Below are positions 18,177 through 26,015 of a stretch of DNA of 64,000 bases, in pieces. The translations under genes were made by a program, and so were the position numbers. Numbering within the stretch: the first letter of the stretch is position 1; every line of letters begins with the position of its first letter. Source of the DNA: Methylopila sp. M107 (GTDB lineage Bacteria; Pseudomonadota; Alphaproteobacteria; Rhizobiales; Methylopilaceae); NCBI RefSeq assembly GCF_000384475.1, contig NZ_ARWB01000001.1, positions 2,398,176-2,462,175 of the forward strand, in the 5' to 3' direction. The notes beneath the pieces are model-generated. The model saw nothing but the letters and a program-made list of their open reading frames with translations, did no database searches and had not been told where the DNA came from.

Positions 18177-18736
18177 TTGCCGATGCCGAGGAACGCGGAC
18201 TTGAGGTCCGTGGTGGTTTCGGCGGAGAGGCCGGCCTGTTTGGCGACCTTTTCAACGGCCGCGACCGTCTTCGCCGCCTTCGCGTCGGCGTCGGCCTCAA
18301 CCTTCTGGCGACGATCCGCCGAGATCTTCTGACCCGAGACGATCGACTTGAACGCGTCGGCGATCTCCTTCAACTCCTTCGAGCTGCGGTCCTCGCCGTC
18401 GGAGACAAGTTCGGCGATCAGCATCATCATCAGATGACCGAGCTTTGCGGCGTGGTCGTCGAGATCGCCGGCCGTGAGATCCGTGATGCCGGACATAACC
18501 TCGCGGGTCGTCTCGATCCGCTGGCGCAGCGCTTTCAGCCGGACCGCCTTGCGATTGAACGCGGACGGCGAAATCGGCGTGACGCCCTTAACCGCCAGGC
18601 GGTCGTTCAGCTCGACCAGGATGTCCGCCTGGGTGCGGGTTCGCTTGTTGAGTTCGCGCACCGCCCATACGACATCGTCCTGAGCGTGCTCTGGCACGAG
18701 GTCGAGGGAGCTTAAGCGGTCGCGTCGGCTCTCCAA
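18173..18736 (-). CDS. DUF3486 family protein, probable small terminase (Mu gp27-like)
   Basis: About 187 residues beginning near TTG 18736 (ESRRDRLSSLDLVPEHAQDDVVW), the place where DUF3486 proteins start; a G-run 8-13 bases upstream serves as ribosome site. The frame continues upstream, but that sequence is out-of-frame translation of the neighbour. It contains an HTH-like start (TQADILVELNDRLAVKGVTPISPSAFNRKAVRL) and long helices. It sits directly before the large terminase, as Mu gp27 sits before gp28. Confidence 0.78.
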   Translation of the reverse strand: MESRRDRLSSLDLVPEHAQDDVVWAVRELNKRTRTQADILVELNDRLAVKGVTPISPSAFNRKAVRLKALRQRIETTREVMSGITDLTAGDLDDHAAKLGHLMMMLIAELVSDGEDRSSKELKEIADAFKSIVSGQKISADRRQKVEADADAKAAKTVAAVEKVAKQAGLSAETTTDLKSAFLGIGK

Positions 18737-18738
18737 GA

Positions 18739-19047
18739 TCAGGCCCCCCGGAATTCCGGGCGCTTGATCCCGTCGACGATGATGCGACGCGACAGAAAGT
18801 CGGCGCCGCGCTCCGTCAGCTCGGCGATCGAGAACGGGGTTTCGCCATATGCGATCAGCTTCAGGACGCCGAGTTCCTGAAGCGCCCGAAGTTCGGTGCG
18901 GATCCGATCGTTGCTGTAGATGTGGCCTTCCACCTCGAGCGCGTCCCGGAACAAACTGACGGGCAAGCTTCCAGAGGCCTGGCTCTTCAGCGCCTGCAGC
19001 ATGACGAGGCGCGCCTCCTCGAGCGCACGCTCTGCAAAACTCTTCAT
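18739..19047 (-). CDS. VpaChn25_0724-like phage winged-helix protein
   Basis: A 102-residue protein matching in outline a small conserved Mu-like family: helix (RALEEARLVMLQALKSQ), SLPVSLFRDALEVEGHIYSNDRIRTELRALQELGVL, then AELTERGADFLSRR and the ending VDGIKRPEF. The pattern suggests a winged helix. It sits between DUF2730 and DUF3486 genes, as in other Mu-like phages, where it corresponds in position to Mu gp26. Its exact role is not established. Confidence 0.7.
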   Translation of the reverse strand: MKSFAERALEEARLVMLQALKSQASGSLPVSLFRDALEVEGHIYSNDRIRTELRALQELGVLKLIAYGETPFSIAELTERGADFLSRRIIVDGIKRPEFRGA

Positions 19048-19439
19048 CGGGCTTCCTCATCGGCGTTGCGTTGGCTGGCGACCACGCGCTTCGCCTCGGA
19101 CATCAGGTAGTCGTGGACGCGCTCGGTCTGGCGGGAGACGGCTTCGAAGGCCGTGGTCAGGCGCTCAAGCCGCAACTCGACGGCGTGCACCTGGTCGCCG
19201 GTCGGCAGATGCGAAATCTTGCGCTCGACATCGGCGACGCGGGCGTCGGCGATGTCGACTTTGTGCTCAAGGCCCGACACGCGCTCGATGAGACCCGCCA
19301 CATCGCCATGCGACGCTGAGCGCTGGGCGACGCCCCAGATCGCCAGGAAAAAGCAGCCGAACAACACGAACAGCACCAGAGTGACGAAGACGAAGTCGAC
19401 ATCCAGGGCGACGGCGTTGATGGCCTCGCTGGACGTCAT
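19044..19439 (-). CDS. DUF2730-like membrane/coiled-coil protein
   Basis: A 131-residue protein starting at ATG 19439 (MTSSEAINAVALDVDF), overlapping the previous stop (ATGA). One membrane helix (FVFVTLVLFVLFGCFFLAIWGVA, about residues 17-38) is followed by a long coiled coil (LIERVSGLEHKVDIADARVADVERKISHL). It resembles DUF2730 (Mu gp25-like) proteins between the lysis and packaging genes. The topology would suit an envelope or lysis role, but the function is not established. Confidence 0.68.
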   Translation of the reverse strand: MTSSEAINAVALDVDFVFVTLVLFVLFGCFFLAIWGVAQRSASHGDVAGLIERVSGLEHKVDIADARVADVERKISHLPTGDQVHAVELRLERLTTAFEAVSRQTERVHDYLMSEAKRVVASQRNADEEAR

Positions 19440-19864
19440 GCGCCGCCGCTCCCTTCGCCGATCTCGATCAGCGCCTCGATCGGAACAATCCCGGCTTTCA
19501 CCTGCCTCAGTCCCTGAAGAAACATCTTCATCTGCTGGCGCAGCATGTGGACCTCGAACCGGCCCTGGTGCGCCTCCTCGCGCAACGCGTCGTACTTGGT
19601 CTCGAAGGCGTCGAGCTTCGCCATCAGCGCGTCCTCGCGCCCATGGGCGGCCGTCAGGGCCGACAGCATCCGCTCCTGGAAGCTTTCCGCCTGGACCTCG
19701 GTCCGCGAGCGCACGAGCCATTTCAGCAGTCCGAACCGATGGGCGACGATGATCACCGCGCCAAGCGCGGCGATCACGCTCATCCAGATCGGCCCTTCAC
19801 CCCGGATGGCCTTGAGGATCTCGATCAATGCGTTGGCGTCGAGGCCGTCCGGGGTCTCGGGCAC
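19436..19864 (-). CDS. Single-pass membrane coiled-coil protein, lysis region
   Basis: A 142-residue protein with one membrane helix (PIWMSVIAALGAVIIVAHRFGLL, about residues 25-48) followed by a long charged helix (SFQERMLSALTAAHGREDALMAKLDAFETKYDALREE). It lies four bases inside the DUF2730-like gene and just after the four-helix membrane protein, so it may be an inner spanin-type or accessory lysis protein. No nested outer spanin lipoprotein was recognised. The role is inferred from topology and context. Confidence 0.55.
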   Translation of the reverse strand: MPETPDGLDANALIEILKAIRGEGPIWMSVIAALGAVIIVAHRFGLLKWLVRSRTEVQAESFQERMLSALTAAHGREDALMAKLDAFETKYDALREEAHQGRFEVHMLRQQMKMFLQGLRQVKAGIVPIEALIEIGEGSGGA

Positions 19865-19868
19865 CGGC

Positions 19869-20348
19869 TCACGCCCGCCTTTGCCGAAACAGGAAAATGA
19901 CCGCGATCCAGGCCACGAAGCCGACCACGAGGTAGGTCGGGCCGCCGGTAGTCACGGCGCGCGACATGAATGTCCCGATCGTCAGCCAGACCCACCCGGA
20001 AACCGCGAGGATGAACATCCGAAATCCCCGCGCGTCCGGCTGCAGGAAACAGACGAGATGACAGAGGGCGAGGGCGCCAAAAACTCCGATCAGCGCCTGT
20101 CGCGTCACGAAACTGAGCCCGGCGTAAGCCAGCCGCCCCATGACTTCGGGGTTCTGCGTCACCGCCCACACCCAGCCGGCGGCGATCACCATCAAGCCGA
20201 AGTCGACGCCCCGGATATGCCGCTCGGCGAAAAACGAGTCGACGAATGCGAGACAGAATGCGACGGCGCGGTTGAGCGCGCCGGCGATCGCCGTCGCAAT
20301 GGATCTGACCTTGAATGCGGGCCGAACCCCACTCCAGACGGTGGCCAT
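19869..20348 (-). CDS. Candidate holin, four-helix membrane protein
   Basis: A 159-residue protein starting at ATG 20348 with a good ribosome site (AAGGGAGC, 4-5 bases before the start). It has about four hydrophobic segments: VDFGLMVIAAGWVWAV, AYAGLSFVTRQALIGVFGALALCHL, MFILAVSGWVWLTIGTF and YLVVGFVAWIAVIFLF. It lies 11 bases downstream of the endolysin, so it probably forms or helps the lysis pore. Holins share no sequence signature, so this is inference. Confidence 0.6.
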   Translation of the reverse strand: MATVWSGVRPAFKVRSIATAIAGALNRAVAFCLAFVDSFFAERHIRGVDFGLMVIAAGWVWAVTQNPEVMGRLAYAGLSFVTRQALIGVFGALALCHLVCFLQPDARGFRMFILAVSGWVWLTIGTFMSRAVTTGGPTYLVVGFVAWIAVIFLFRQRRA

Positions 20349-20359
20349 GTTTGCTCCCT

Positions 20360-21049
20360 TCAGCCGAGCGCTTCGAGCAGGGTGTCGAGCATCGTCCAGT
20401 CGGGCTCCTCGACGGAGCCGTCCGGCGCGAGTAGCCGCCGCTTCTGGAAGGCGAGCGTCGCGTCCCGTGTTTTCGGCCCAAAGTCCTTGTCGACAACGAG
20501 CTTCGGCGCGGCCCCAAGATCGTTGAGGCCGGTCTGCCAGGTCGCCACGACGTCGCTTCTGGAGCCCAGCTGCAGGCGCGGACGCTGCGCCGGCGCGATG
20601 ACCTTCGTGGCCGAGGGCAGCGGGACGCCGGTCGGCCAGAGAAAGCCGAGCAGATTGAGCTTCACGTAGCGCGCGATCGAGACGCTGTTCGACTGGTTGC
20701 CGCCCAGAACCTCGATCTGCGAACCGAGGTCGCGAAGGAAGAACGCGACATGGCCCTGCCATGTCGACGAACCGCGCTTGAACACCACGATGCAGCCCGG
20801 CACGGGCGTCTTCAGCGGCGTTCCCCAGTCGAGATAGGACCGGGCGTTGAGCTTGCCGGTGCCCTTGAGGCCAGCCTCCGCAAGCTTCGCGCCGACGAAA
20901 GCCGCGCACCACGCGGTCTCGTCGTCCTTGACCCAGGCGTTGCCGCTCTCGGCGAAGAACTTCACAACGCGCGGCTCGTGCTTCGAGCCGACGATCTCTT
21001 TCAGGCCGAGATCCTTGCGGGCGGCGACAAGCCATGCGGGTTCGGACAC
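20360..21049 (-). CDS. Endolysin: NlpC/P60-like peptidase with peptidoglycan-binding domain
   Basis: A 229-residue protein of TIGR02594-like design. Residues 5-140 have the Cys-His pattern: Cys48 in DETAWCAAFVGA and His100 in WQGHVAFF, with an LGGNQSNSVSIARY strand. Residues about 155-225 form a PG_binding_1 domain (LQLGSRSDVVATWQTGLNDLG, VDKDFGPKTRDATLAFQKRR). There is no signal peptide, so release probably depends on the adjacent membrane protein. It should cleave peptides in peptidoglycan at the end of the lytic cycle. Confidence 0.85.
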   Translation of the reverse strand: MSEPAWLVAARKDLGLKEIVGSKHEPRVVKFFAESGNAWVKDDETAWCAAFVGAKLAEAGLKGTGKLNARSYLDWGTPLKTPVPGCIVVFKRGSSTWQGHVAFFLRDLGSQIEVLGGNQSNSVSIARYVKLNLLGFLWPTGVPLPSATKVIAPAQRPRLQLGSRSDVVATWQTGLNDLGAAPKLVVDKDFGPKTRDATLAFQKRRLLAPDGSVEEPDWTMLDTLLEALG

Positions 21050-21106
21050 GAGATGCTCCGGAAACGAGATGATCGTCCGGATCGTGACCGTCGCGCGCGA
21101 GGCGCG

Positions 21107-21655
21107 TCAGACTGTCGAGCGGTCCCCCGAGGGCAGCGGCAAAAATAGCTGTCGCTCGTCATCGGCGTGATGCTTCCGGGCGCCGCCGCCATGGCGGCGC
21201 CCGCACACCGGACAACGCCCGTCGCTTTGTTCCGCGGGCGTTTCAGCCGACGGCCGCGGGAGCTTGTCCGTGATGCGCTTTACCTGGGCGCGGGACACAT
21301 TGAGCTTGGCGACGATCTTGTTGATTGCGTAGCCGCGGAGGAACAGCCGCAGCACGGCGATCGCCCGCCTTTCAGTCGACGCCGCCGGGAACACGATCGA
21401 CTCGCCGGCGTGTCGATGGGCGAGGAGCCGGGCCGGTTTGATCCCGATCGCCTGCGCCAACCAATGGTCCTGCCCGATCGTGTCCGGCGCGGGAATGTAT
21501 TTGCGCTGGTGACCGTAGGTCGCGCCGAACGACAGCGCGGCGGGGACGCCGGCGATCTCGGCGATCTCTGACAGAACGCCGGGAAGCGTTTCTGGCCGTG
21601 GATACCACGCGTTCGGCGCATTTGCGGGAAGCGTGTAGGGACTGACGTCCATCAT
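21107..21655 (-). CDS. Mor/C-like activator of phage middle/late genes
   Basis: A 182-residue protein starting at the first of two ATGs (21655), overlapping the methyltransferase stop. Residues 25-135 follow the Mor/C pattern: LPGVLSEIAEIAGVPAALSFGATYGHQRKYIP, IGIKPARLLAHRHAGESIVFPA, then an HTH (AVLRLFLRGYAINKIVAKLNVSRAQVKRI). The C-terminal tail carries CPVCGRRHGGGARKHH, a possible zinc knuckle not typical of Mor. In Mu, Mor and C switch on middle and late genes; here it sits just before the lysis genes, as Mor does. Confidence 0.78.
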   Translation of the reverse strand: MMDVSPYTLPANAPNAWYPRPETLPGVLSEIAEIAGVPAALSFGATYGHQRKYIPAPDTIGQDHWLAQAIGIKPARLLAHRHAGESIVFPAASTERRAIAVLRLFLRGYAINKIVAKLNVSRAQVKRITDKLPRPSAETPAEQSDGRCPVCGRRHGGGARKHHADDERQLFLPLPSGDRSTV

Positions 21656-22356
21656 GGCTCCGCTCCGTCGAACAGAGGGACCGGCGCGAGCGGCGCGAAG
21701 CGGCGGACGTCGTCGGGCATCCACAAGCGGTCGCGCGTTCCCGTAGGGATCCAGCGGAGCTCGGGGGGCGCGTTGCGGACGGCGTCGTCTTCGGACCATT
21801 TGCGCCAGATCAGCCAGGCGTAGCTGGTGGCGCTCGACGCCTTCGGGTTCCAGCGACCCTTCACCATCGAAAGCCGCTCGGCGAATATCGCGACGATCGC
21901 CGGCGGCGTGGAACGGAACAGTTCGTCGAACCGATCCTGACCTTCGAGGAAGGCGGCGCGCACCAGCATGGCCGCGCCGCGCCGCGCGCGCCTGAGCGCA
22001 AGATCGAGAAAGCGCGGCGCGGCGTTGAAAGGCGGATTGAAGACGAACCAGTCGACCTCGACGCCGACCGACCACTCGCCGGCGAGGAAGTCCGCGCGCT
22101 CCGCGCCCCAACCATAGTCGAACACGTCGGCCGCGACGCAATCGCCGAAGATGTCGGCGAGCACATGGGCCATGTGGCCTTCGCCGCAGCACGGATCGCA
22201 GACCGTGACGCTACGGTCGCGAACCGCCCAGTCGATCTCCTCAAGGATCTCGACGACGGCGCGGGTTCCCCACGGCGGCGTCGGGAAGAAGTCGAGCGAG
22301 TTCGGCGGCTCGCGCCGGCTCGCCATCACGGATCGGGCGCCGCGCGGGAGCGTCAT
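21652..22356 (-). CDS. Phage DNA methyltransferase (SAM-dependent, NPPF motif)
   Basis: A 234-residue protein with a SAM-binding motif I, VCDPCCGEGHMA (Asp54-Gly60), and the amino-methyltransferase motif IV NPPF at 107-110, marking an adenine-N6 or cytosine-N4 DNA methylase. A DFFPTPPW box near residue 22 is common in phage adenine methylases. No target-recognition domain is obvious, so the site is unknown. It may protect phage DNA or change promoter methylation. It lies in the middle operon before the Mor-like activator, with a four-base overlap on each side. Confidence 0.8.
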   Translation of the reverse strand: MTLPRGARSVMASRREPPNSLDFFPTPPWGTRAVVEILEEIDWAVRDRSVTVCDPCCGEGHMAHVLADIFGDCVAADVFDYGWGAERADFLAGEWSVGVEVDWFVFNPPFNAAPRFLDLALRRARRGAAMLVRAAFLEGQDRFDELFRSTPPAIVAIFAERLSMVKGRWNPKASSATSYAWLIWRKWSEDDAVRNAPPELRWIPTGTRDRLWMPDDVRRFAPLAPVPLFDGAEP

Positions 22357-22610
22357 CGGCTCTTCGCCTTGGGCCGGAAACGCCAGCCGCGCGGCTTGGC
22401 CGAGACGATGCGGCCGTCGCGGACGATGAACCGAACGTGGGCGACGACGACTGAGAAGGTTCCGTCGTCCAGGATCACGCCGGCCTCGACGCCGCGCGCC
22501 GTGGACGCGCGGATCTGGTCGCGGACCGCTTCGACGTCGACGCCGTAGATGCGTTCGAGGAACCGCAGCACCGCGTGGTCGGATACAAACTGGTCGACCG
22601 CGCCCGTCAT
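22353..22610 (-). CDS. Small phage protein of unknown function
   Basis: An 85-residue protein: helix DQFVSDHAVLRFLERIYGVDVEAVRDQI, then strands DDGTFSVVVAHVRFIVRDGRIVSA and a basic tail (KPRGWRFRPKAKSR). Proteins with this outline are frequent in rhizobial phages and look like small RelE-type folds, but I cannot assign an activity. It overlaps its neighbours by four bases. Confidence 0.6.
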   Translation of the reverse strand: MTGAVDQFVSDHAVLRFLERIYGVDVEAVRDQIRASTARGVEAGVILDDGTFSVVVAHVRFIVRDGRIVSAKPRGWRFRPKAKSR

Positions 22611-23320
22611 CGCGGCCCCTCAAGCCGCAGCCGCGGGCTTTCGATCGCGCCGGCCGGGGCGTCGTCTGCGCCGACGCCGCGATGGAGGCCGACGCGGCCG
22701 CCGGCGGCCCAGCCTTGGCTCCGCGCCTCGTCGAACCGCTCAGAAACCTTCCTGGGCGTAACCCTGCTGGTGTTCGGGAACGCCTTGTCGCGCGCGGCCA
22801 TCGCGGCGTTGAATGCTTCCTCCGAACGCGTGTCCTCGAACAGCTTCACCAGCCGGTGGCAAAGCCGGTCCACCAGGGCGTCTGTAAACTCGAGAACCGC
22901 CTGCGACTTGGTCTTCGGTGACCTGCGCGCGCGGTAAAACTTGCCGCTCCGGAAATCCGCGACCTCGCGATTGACGGCGCGGTCGAGCATTGCATGGAGA
23001 TAGACCGCTATCTCAGGCCCCGGCTCGCGGCCTATCCAGATGATCGTAAGTTCGCCCGTCCGCCGACTGAACAAAGCGACCGAGTTCGTCGCCACGCCGA
23101 TCGCGCCCCATAGTTTGCCGCGGACAGACTCGCCGCCGGCGCGTGTCGGGATCTCACGGCGGTCCATCAGGAGATCGTCCTGCGTGAGGCCAAACTCCTT
23201 CATGAGACTTGCGGCCATCTCGGCCGCCTGAAGCGCTTCGGCTTCACTGAAGCCGCGCCCCACCTTGCGCTCGTTAAGCTTGCGGATGCGGTCGCGGATC
23301 TTGGAACGATCGTCAGTCAT
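22607..23320 (-). CDS. DUF2786 domain protein
   Basis: A 237-residue protein. Its first ~50 residues (RSKIRDRIRKLNERKVGRGFSEAEALQAAEMAASLMKEFGL) match the DUF2786 pattern: a helical block with a conserved basic start and an EAxxAAxxA helix. A longer basic region follows, with LTIIWIGREPGPEIAVYLHAMLDRAV as in related phage proteins. The function is unknown. It is part of the middle operon between GemA and the methyltransferase. Confidence 0.7.
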   Translation of the reverse strand: MTDDRSKIRDRIRKLNERKVGRGFSEAEALQAAEMAASLMKEFGLTQDDLLMDRREIPTRAGGESVRGKLWGAIGVATNSVALFSRRTGELTIIWIGREPGPEIAVYLHAMLDRAVNREVADFRSGKFYRARRSPKTKSQAVLEFTDALVDRLCHRLVKLFEDTRSEEAFNAAMAARDKAFPNTSRVTPRKVSERFDEARSQGWAAGGRVGLHRGVGADDAPAGAIESPRLRLEGPR

Positions 23321-23516
23321 CGAGCTCGAACTCCCTCTGAAACGATCCCGGCTCCCGCCGCTCTCGCGCGGCCGCGCGCTGCGTCTCGTCCAGCGCCGCC
23401 TCGAGCTCGGCGTGCAGGGCGTCCTGCAGGCGCACGAGGTCGCGGGCGATCGACTGTTTCGACCGCCGTTTCCGGGCGATGCGAGAGATCAGCTCGGGGC
23501 GGGTCGCGGCGCGCAT
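23313..23516 (-). CDS. Small helical phage protein
   Basis: A 67-residue, highly charged helical protein (RIARKRRSKQSIARDLVRLQDALHAELEAALDETQRAAARERREPG). The ATG at 23516 is preceded in frame by the stop codon 23523-23525, which fixes the start. It overlaps the DUF2786 gene by 8 bases. No known domain; the coiled-coil look suggests a protein or nucleic-acid partner. Confidence 0.6.
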   Translation of the reverse strand: MRAATRPELISRIARKRRSKQSIARDLVRLQDALHAELEAALDETQRAAARERREPGSFQREFELDD

Positions 23517-23522
23517 CCGGCG

Positions 23523-24179
23523 TCATGAGCCCCCCGACTTGGCGCGCGCCTGGCGCAGCCGCTCGCCGGCCGTCCTGGTCAGCTCGTCGAGCTGGTCCGC
23601 GCCGTTGGGCGAGAACCGACGTCCCGGAAATTCATTGAAATGCGGATCGACGCCGGCGGCCGTGAGCGCGCGTCGGATCGCGAGATAGACCGCGCGCTTC
23701 GCGCCGATCCCGCCGGCGTCCTCGTCGCCCCACTGGACGTCGGCGACGCGGGCCAGCCAGCTCTTGAGAGCCTCGATCACCTTGCGGGCCGCGGCCGGAT
23801 CCTCAACCGTCTTCGCCGCCCAGCTTGTGTGCTCTATGCCCGTCTGGCGCTTGATGAAGCCGACCATGGCTTGGTCGGAGCGGTCGCGAACGACGCCGAG
23901 ATGATAGCCGGCGATCCAGAGCGCGCGGATCTTGCCGACGAAGCGGCCTTCGAGTTTCAGGGCGCCGCGCGCCTTCGACTTCTGTGGCGCCACATTGGCG
24001 CCGGGTAGCGCCTGCAGGGCGTCGATCACGCGGATCGCCTGGCGGACGTCGAGTTCGCTCGACGATCGCCGACCGGTCTCGCGTTGCATCAGGTCGCGGC
24101 GCGTGTCCTCGTCGAGGCCGGCGTTCCGCGAGAGCGTGTGGATGCGGCGGATCTGGGCGGTGGAGGCGGACTGGGTCAT
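23523..24179 (-). CDS. GemA-like regulatory protein (Mu gp16, DUF1018)
   Basis: A 218-residue protein starting MTQSASTAQIRRIHTLSRNAGLDEDTRRDLMQRETGR, which is the DUF1018/GemA opening (short helices with I-x-x-I-H-x-L and a G-rich turn). The middle has GRFVGKIRALWIAGYHLGVV and a TWAAKTVEDPAAARKVIEAL-like helix typical of the family. Mu GemA/Mor-cluster gp16 influences host gene expression and DNA supercoiling. ATG 24179 overlaps the preceding stop (ATGA). Confidence 0.82.
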   Translation of the reverse strand: MTQSASTAQIRRIHTLSRNAGLDEDTRRDLMQRETGRRSSSELDVRQAIRVIDALQALPGANVAPQKSKARGALKLEGRFVGKIRALWIAGYHLGVVRDRSDQAMVGFIKRQTGIEHTSWAAKTVEDPAAARKVIEALKSWLARVADVQWGDEDAGGIGAKRAVYLAIRRALTAAGVDPHFNEFPGRRFSPNGADQLDELTRTAGERLRQARAKSGGS

Positions 24180-24385
24180 GACCGCGCCTCGGGCTCGAGG
24201 TACCGCAGCTCCCAAGTCGGGTGGTACGAGCGAGAATGCTTCTCGCCGTCCAGACGGATTTTGAGACGACCACCGTTCGCTCCGGTGATCGTGCCGAGTA
24301 TCGGCGCCGGGCGGCCGGTGTATTCCACACGGAAGCCGCGACGGGCCGGGACGCCGTAGGTCTTGCGAATCCAATGCAAGCTCAC
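24176..24385 (-). CDS. Small basic phage protein
   Basis: A 69-residue protein beginning at GTG 24385 (MSLHWIRKTYGVPARRGFRVEYTGRP), overlapping the previous stop (GTGA). Strand-rich with GTITGANGGRLKIRLDGEKHSRSYHPTW. Proteins of this shape are common near gemA in Mu-like prophages. The PILGTITGANGGRLKIRLDG pattern looks like a small SH3-type barrel. The function is unknown. Confidence 0.62.
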   Translation of the reverse strand: MSLHWIRKTYGVPARRGFRVEYTGRPAPILGTITGANGGRLKIRLDGEKHSRSYHPTWELRYLEPEARS

Positions 24386-24585
24386 CGGCGCGCCCTCCGG
24401 TCGGAGGCTTCGCAGCGCCAGCGCGCGACACTGCGATCCGGGTGTCCCTCGGACCATTCGGCGATCGCCGCCGGCGCGGCCGCCAGGCACGCGATCGGCG
24501 CCAGTTCGGAGAGCGACATGACCAGACGCTCTTCGCGGCAGGCCGCGGGCTCTTCGACAAGGCATGCCAGCAACACGAGTTCCAT
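24382..24585 (-). CDS. Small Cys-containing phage protein
   Basis: A 67-residue protein (MELVLLACLVEEPAACREERLVMSLSELAPIACLAAAPAAIAEW). The ATG at 24585 overlaps the preceding stop by one base (TGATG). Three cysteines and Leu/Ala-rich helices are visible; there is no clear membrane segment or domain. Coupled position in the middle operon supports a real gene. The function is unknown. Confidence 0.52.
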   Translation of the reverse strand: MELVLLACLVEEPAACREERLVMSLSELAPIACLAAAPAAIAEWSEGHPDRSVARWRCEASDRRARR

Positions 24586-24956
24586 CAGATCAGGCCCTTC
24601 TCTTTGGCGAGGCGTTCTCTGGTCTCGCTGCAGATCCGGTAGCCCTGGCCCCAGACGGTCTCTATTTCGACGCCAAAAGGCTTGATCTTCTTGCGGATTT
24701 TGCAGACGAACACGTCCACGATCTTGACCGCCGGAGGGTCGTCGGGCCGGAGGCTGTAAAGCGCTGAAAGGATCTCGTCCTTGGAAGCCATCGGCCGCTT
24801 CAGCAGGAACCCGACCACGGCGGCTTCCGATGGCGTCAAGCGCCATTCAATCGGGGTCGTTTCGTGAAAGCCGAGCAGCTCCTGCAGCTGCGCGATGCGC
24901 TCGCGGAGCTCGTCGTTCTCGGCCTCGACGATCTCAAGCCGCTTTGCGTGATCCAC
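24585..24956 (-). CDS. CtrA-like winged-helix protein lacking a receiver domain
   Basis: About 123 residues from GTG 24956 (AAGG 6 bases before it); GTG 24992 is an alternative. A short coiled coil (RLEIVEAENDELRERIAQLQELL) leads into an OmpR/PhoB-type DNA-binding domain (residues 35-110). The segments KIVDVFVCKIRKK (78-90) and IETVWGQGYRI (98-108) closely resemble the effector domain of the cell-cycle regulator CtrA. There is no phosphoacceptor domain, so binding would be constitutive or set by dimerisation. It could bind CtrA sites in the host or regulate the phage. It lies between the second ParB-like gene and small middle genes. Confidence 0.8.
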   Translation of the reverse strand: MDHAKRLEIVEAENDELRERIAQLQELLGFHETTPIEWRLTPSEAAVVGFLLKRPMASKDEILSALYSLRPDDPPAVKIVDVFVCKIRKKIKPFGVEIETVWGQGYRICSETRERLAKEKGLI

Positions 24957-25770
24957 GGCCCTTGTTCCTAAAAATGACCACTGCGAGCGCACGCCAGCGC
25001 GGCATCCACTTGGCGGCGGCGAGCTGCCTCGCCTCGGTTTCGGCGCGAGGTCCCAGCATGCGGACCGCGTTGCTGATCTGTTCGAGGGTGATCTCGTTGG
25101 CGTATTCGGGCGCCGCGACGAGTTCGGAGGCGGCCTTGATCAAGTCGGCCGAGATCGGTGCGACCTTCGCCTCCACGAGCGCCTGCAGAACCTGTCGGGC
25201 CTTGAGCGCGCCCAGCCGGTTCGCCATCACGTTGAGAGATGTCACAGCGACGGTATCGCCGACGTCGTAGGCGCCGTTCGGCGGCGCATTCTTCAGCACG
25301 CGGGCGCCCGCGCGCTCACAGATCTGCGCCACCGTCACCGCATCGGGATCCGCGGCCGCGACGGCCGCATGAAACAGCTGCGTGCTTGTGATGTTCACGC
25401 GGTCGCGGTTGTGGCCCATGAAGGCCTTCGCCCGCTCGATCTGCTCCTCGGCGACGACGATCATCACCGGTATCGTCTTGATCGCCGGATGCGACGCCGC
25501 AGCGATCGCAGTGTGCTGGCCGTCGATCACGTGCAGGCCGCCGTCGATCTCGACCACGATCGGCGGCTTGAAGTTTCGCCAGTTCCAGTTCGCCACGATC
25601 TTGAGAATGAGGCGGACCGACCTGGTCGAGAGTTCGCGCTGGTAGGCGCCATCGACGAGAAGTTCGCGCGGATCCGCTCGCTCGAAGCGCGGCTCTGGCA
25701 TGTCTGCGCCGCCGGGCGCAACGTCGCCGAGGGAAATTGCCCTGATCCGCCGGACGACGAGCGCGCTCAT
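24934..25770 (-). CDS. ParB/sulfiredoxin-fold protein (DUF6551-like)
   Basis: A 278-residue protein from ATG 25770 (MSALVVRRIRAISLGDVAPGG). Residues 35-120 form a ParB-like nuclease/CTPase-type fold: DPRELLVDGAYQRELSTRSV and the loop HVIDGQHTAIAA, a variant of the ParB DGxHR motif. The C-terminal half is helical with VTVAQICERAGARVL, possibly HTH. Similar proteins lie in early/middle regions of rhizobial Mu-like phages. DNA partition is unlikely for a transposing phage, so it is probably a regulator or DNA-binding factor. Confidence 0.72.
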   Translation of the reverse strand: MSALVVRRIRAISLGDVAPGGADMPEPRFERADPRELLVDGAYQRELSTRSVRLILKIVANWNWRNFKPPIVVEIDGGLHVIDGQHTAIAAASHPAIKTIPVMIVVAEEQIERAKAFMGHNRDRVNITSTQLFHAAVAAADPDAVTVAQICERAGARVLKNAPPNGAYDVGDTVAVTSLNVMANRLGALKARQVLQALVEAKVAPISADLIKAASELVAAPEYANEITLEQISNAVRMLGPRAETEARQLAAAKWMPRWRALAVVIFRNKGRGSRKAA

Positions 25771-26015
25771 TGGCTCGCTCCCGCCGCGGGACGGGCGCGG
25801 TATGACACCCGCTCGCCTTCGTCGGCCTTGGGGACCAGCCGCCAGCCGCCCTCCGAAAGGGCCGCCAAAATCCTCCACGCGGCCAGCTCGGCAATGCCGC
25901 CCTTCGCGCGGGTCGGATCAATCTGCAGCCGGATGATCTCCTCCGGCTGCAGCGGCTTGGTCGGCCGCACGGCGGCGGCCTTCGGCGCGACGTCGAGCAG
26001 ATCGGGCGCGCTCAT
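25767..26015 (-). CDS. Small phage protein of unknown function
   Basis: An 82-residue protein (MSAPDLLDVAPKAAAVRPTKPLQPEEIIRLQIDPTRAKGGIAELAAWRILAALSEGGWRL). It has a helical middle and Pro-rich ends. It overlaps both neighbours by a few bases (ATGA, TGATG), consistent with coupled expression. No domain is recognised. Confidence 0.55.
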   Translation of the reverse strand: MSAPDLLDVAPKAAAVRPTKPLQPEEIIRLQIDPTRAKGGIAELAAWRILAALSEGGWRLVPKADEGERVSYRARPAAGASQ

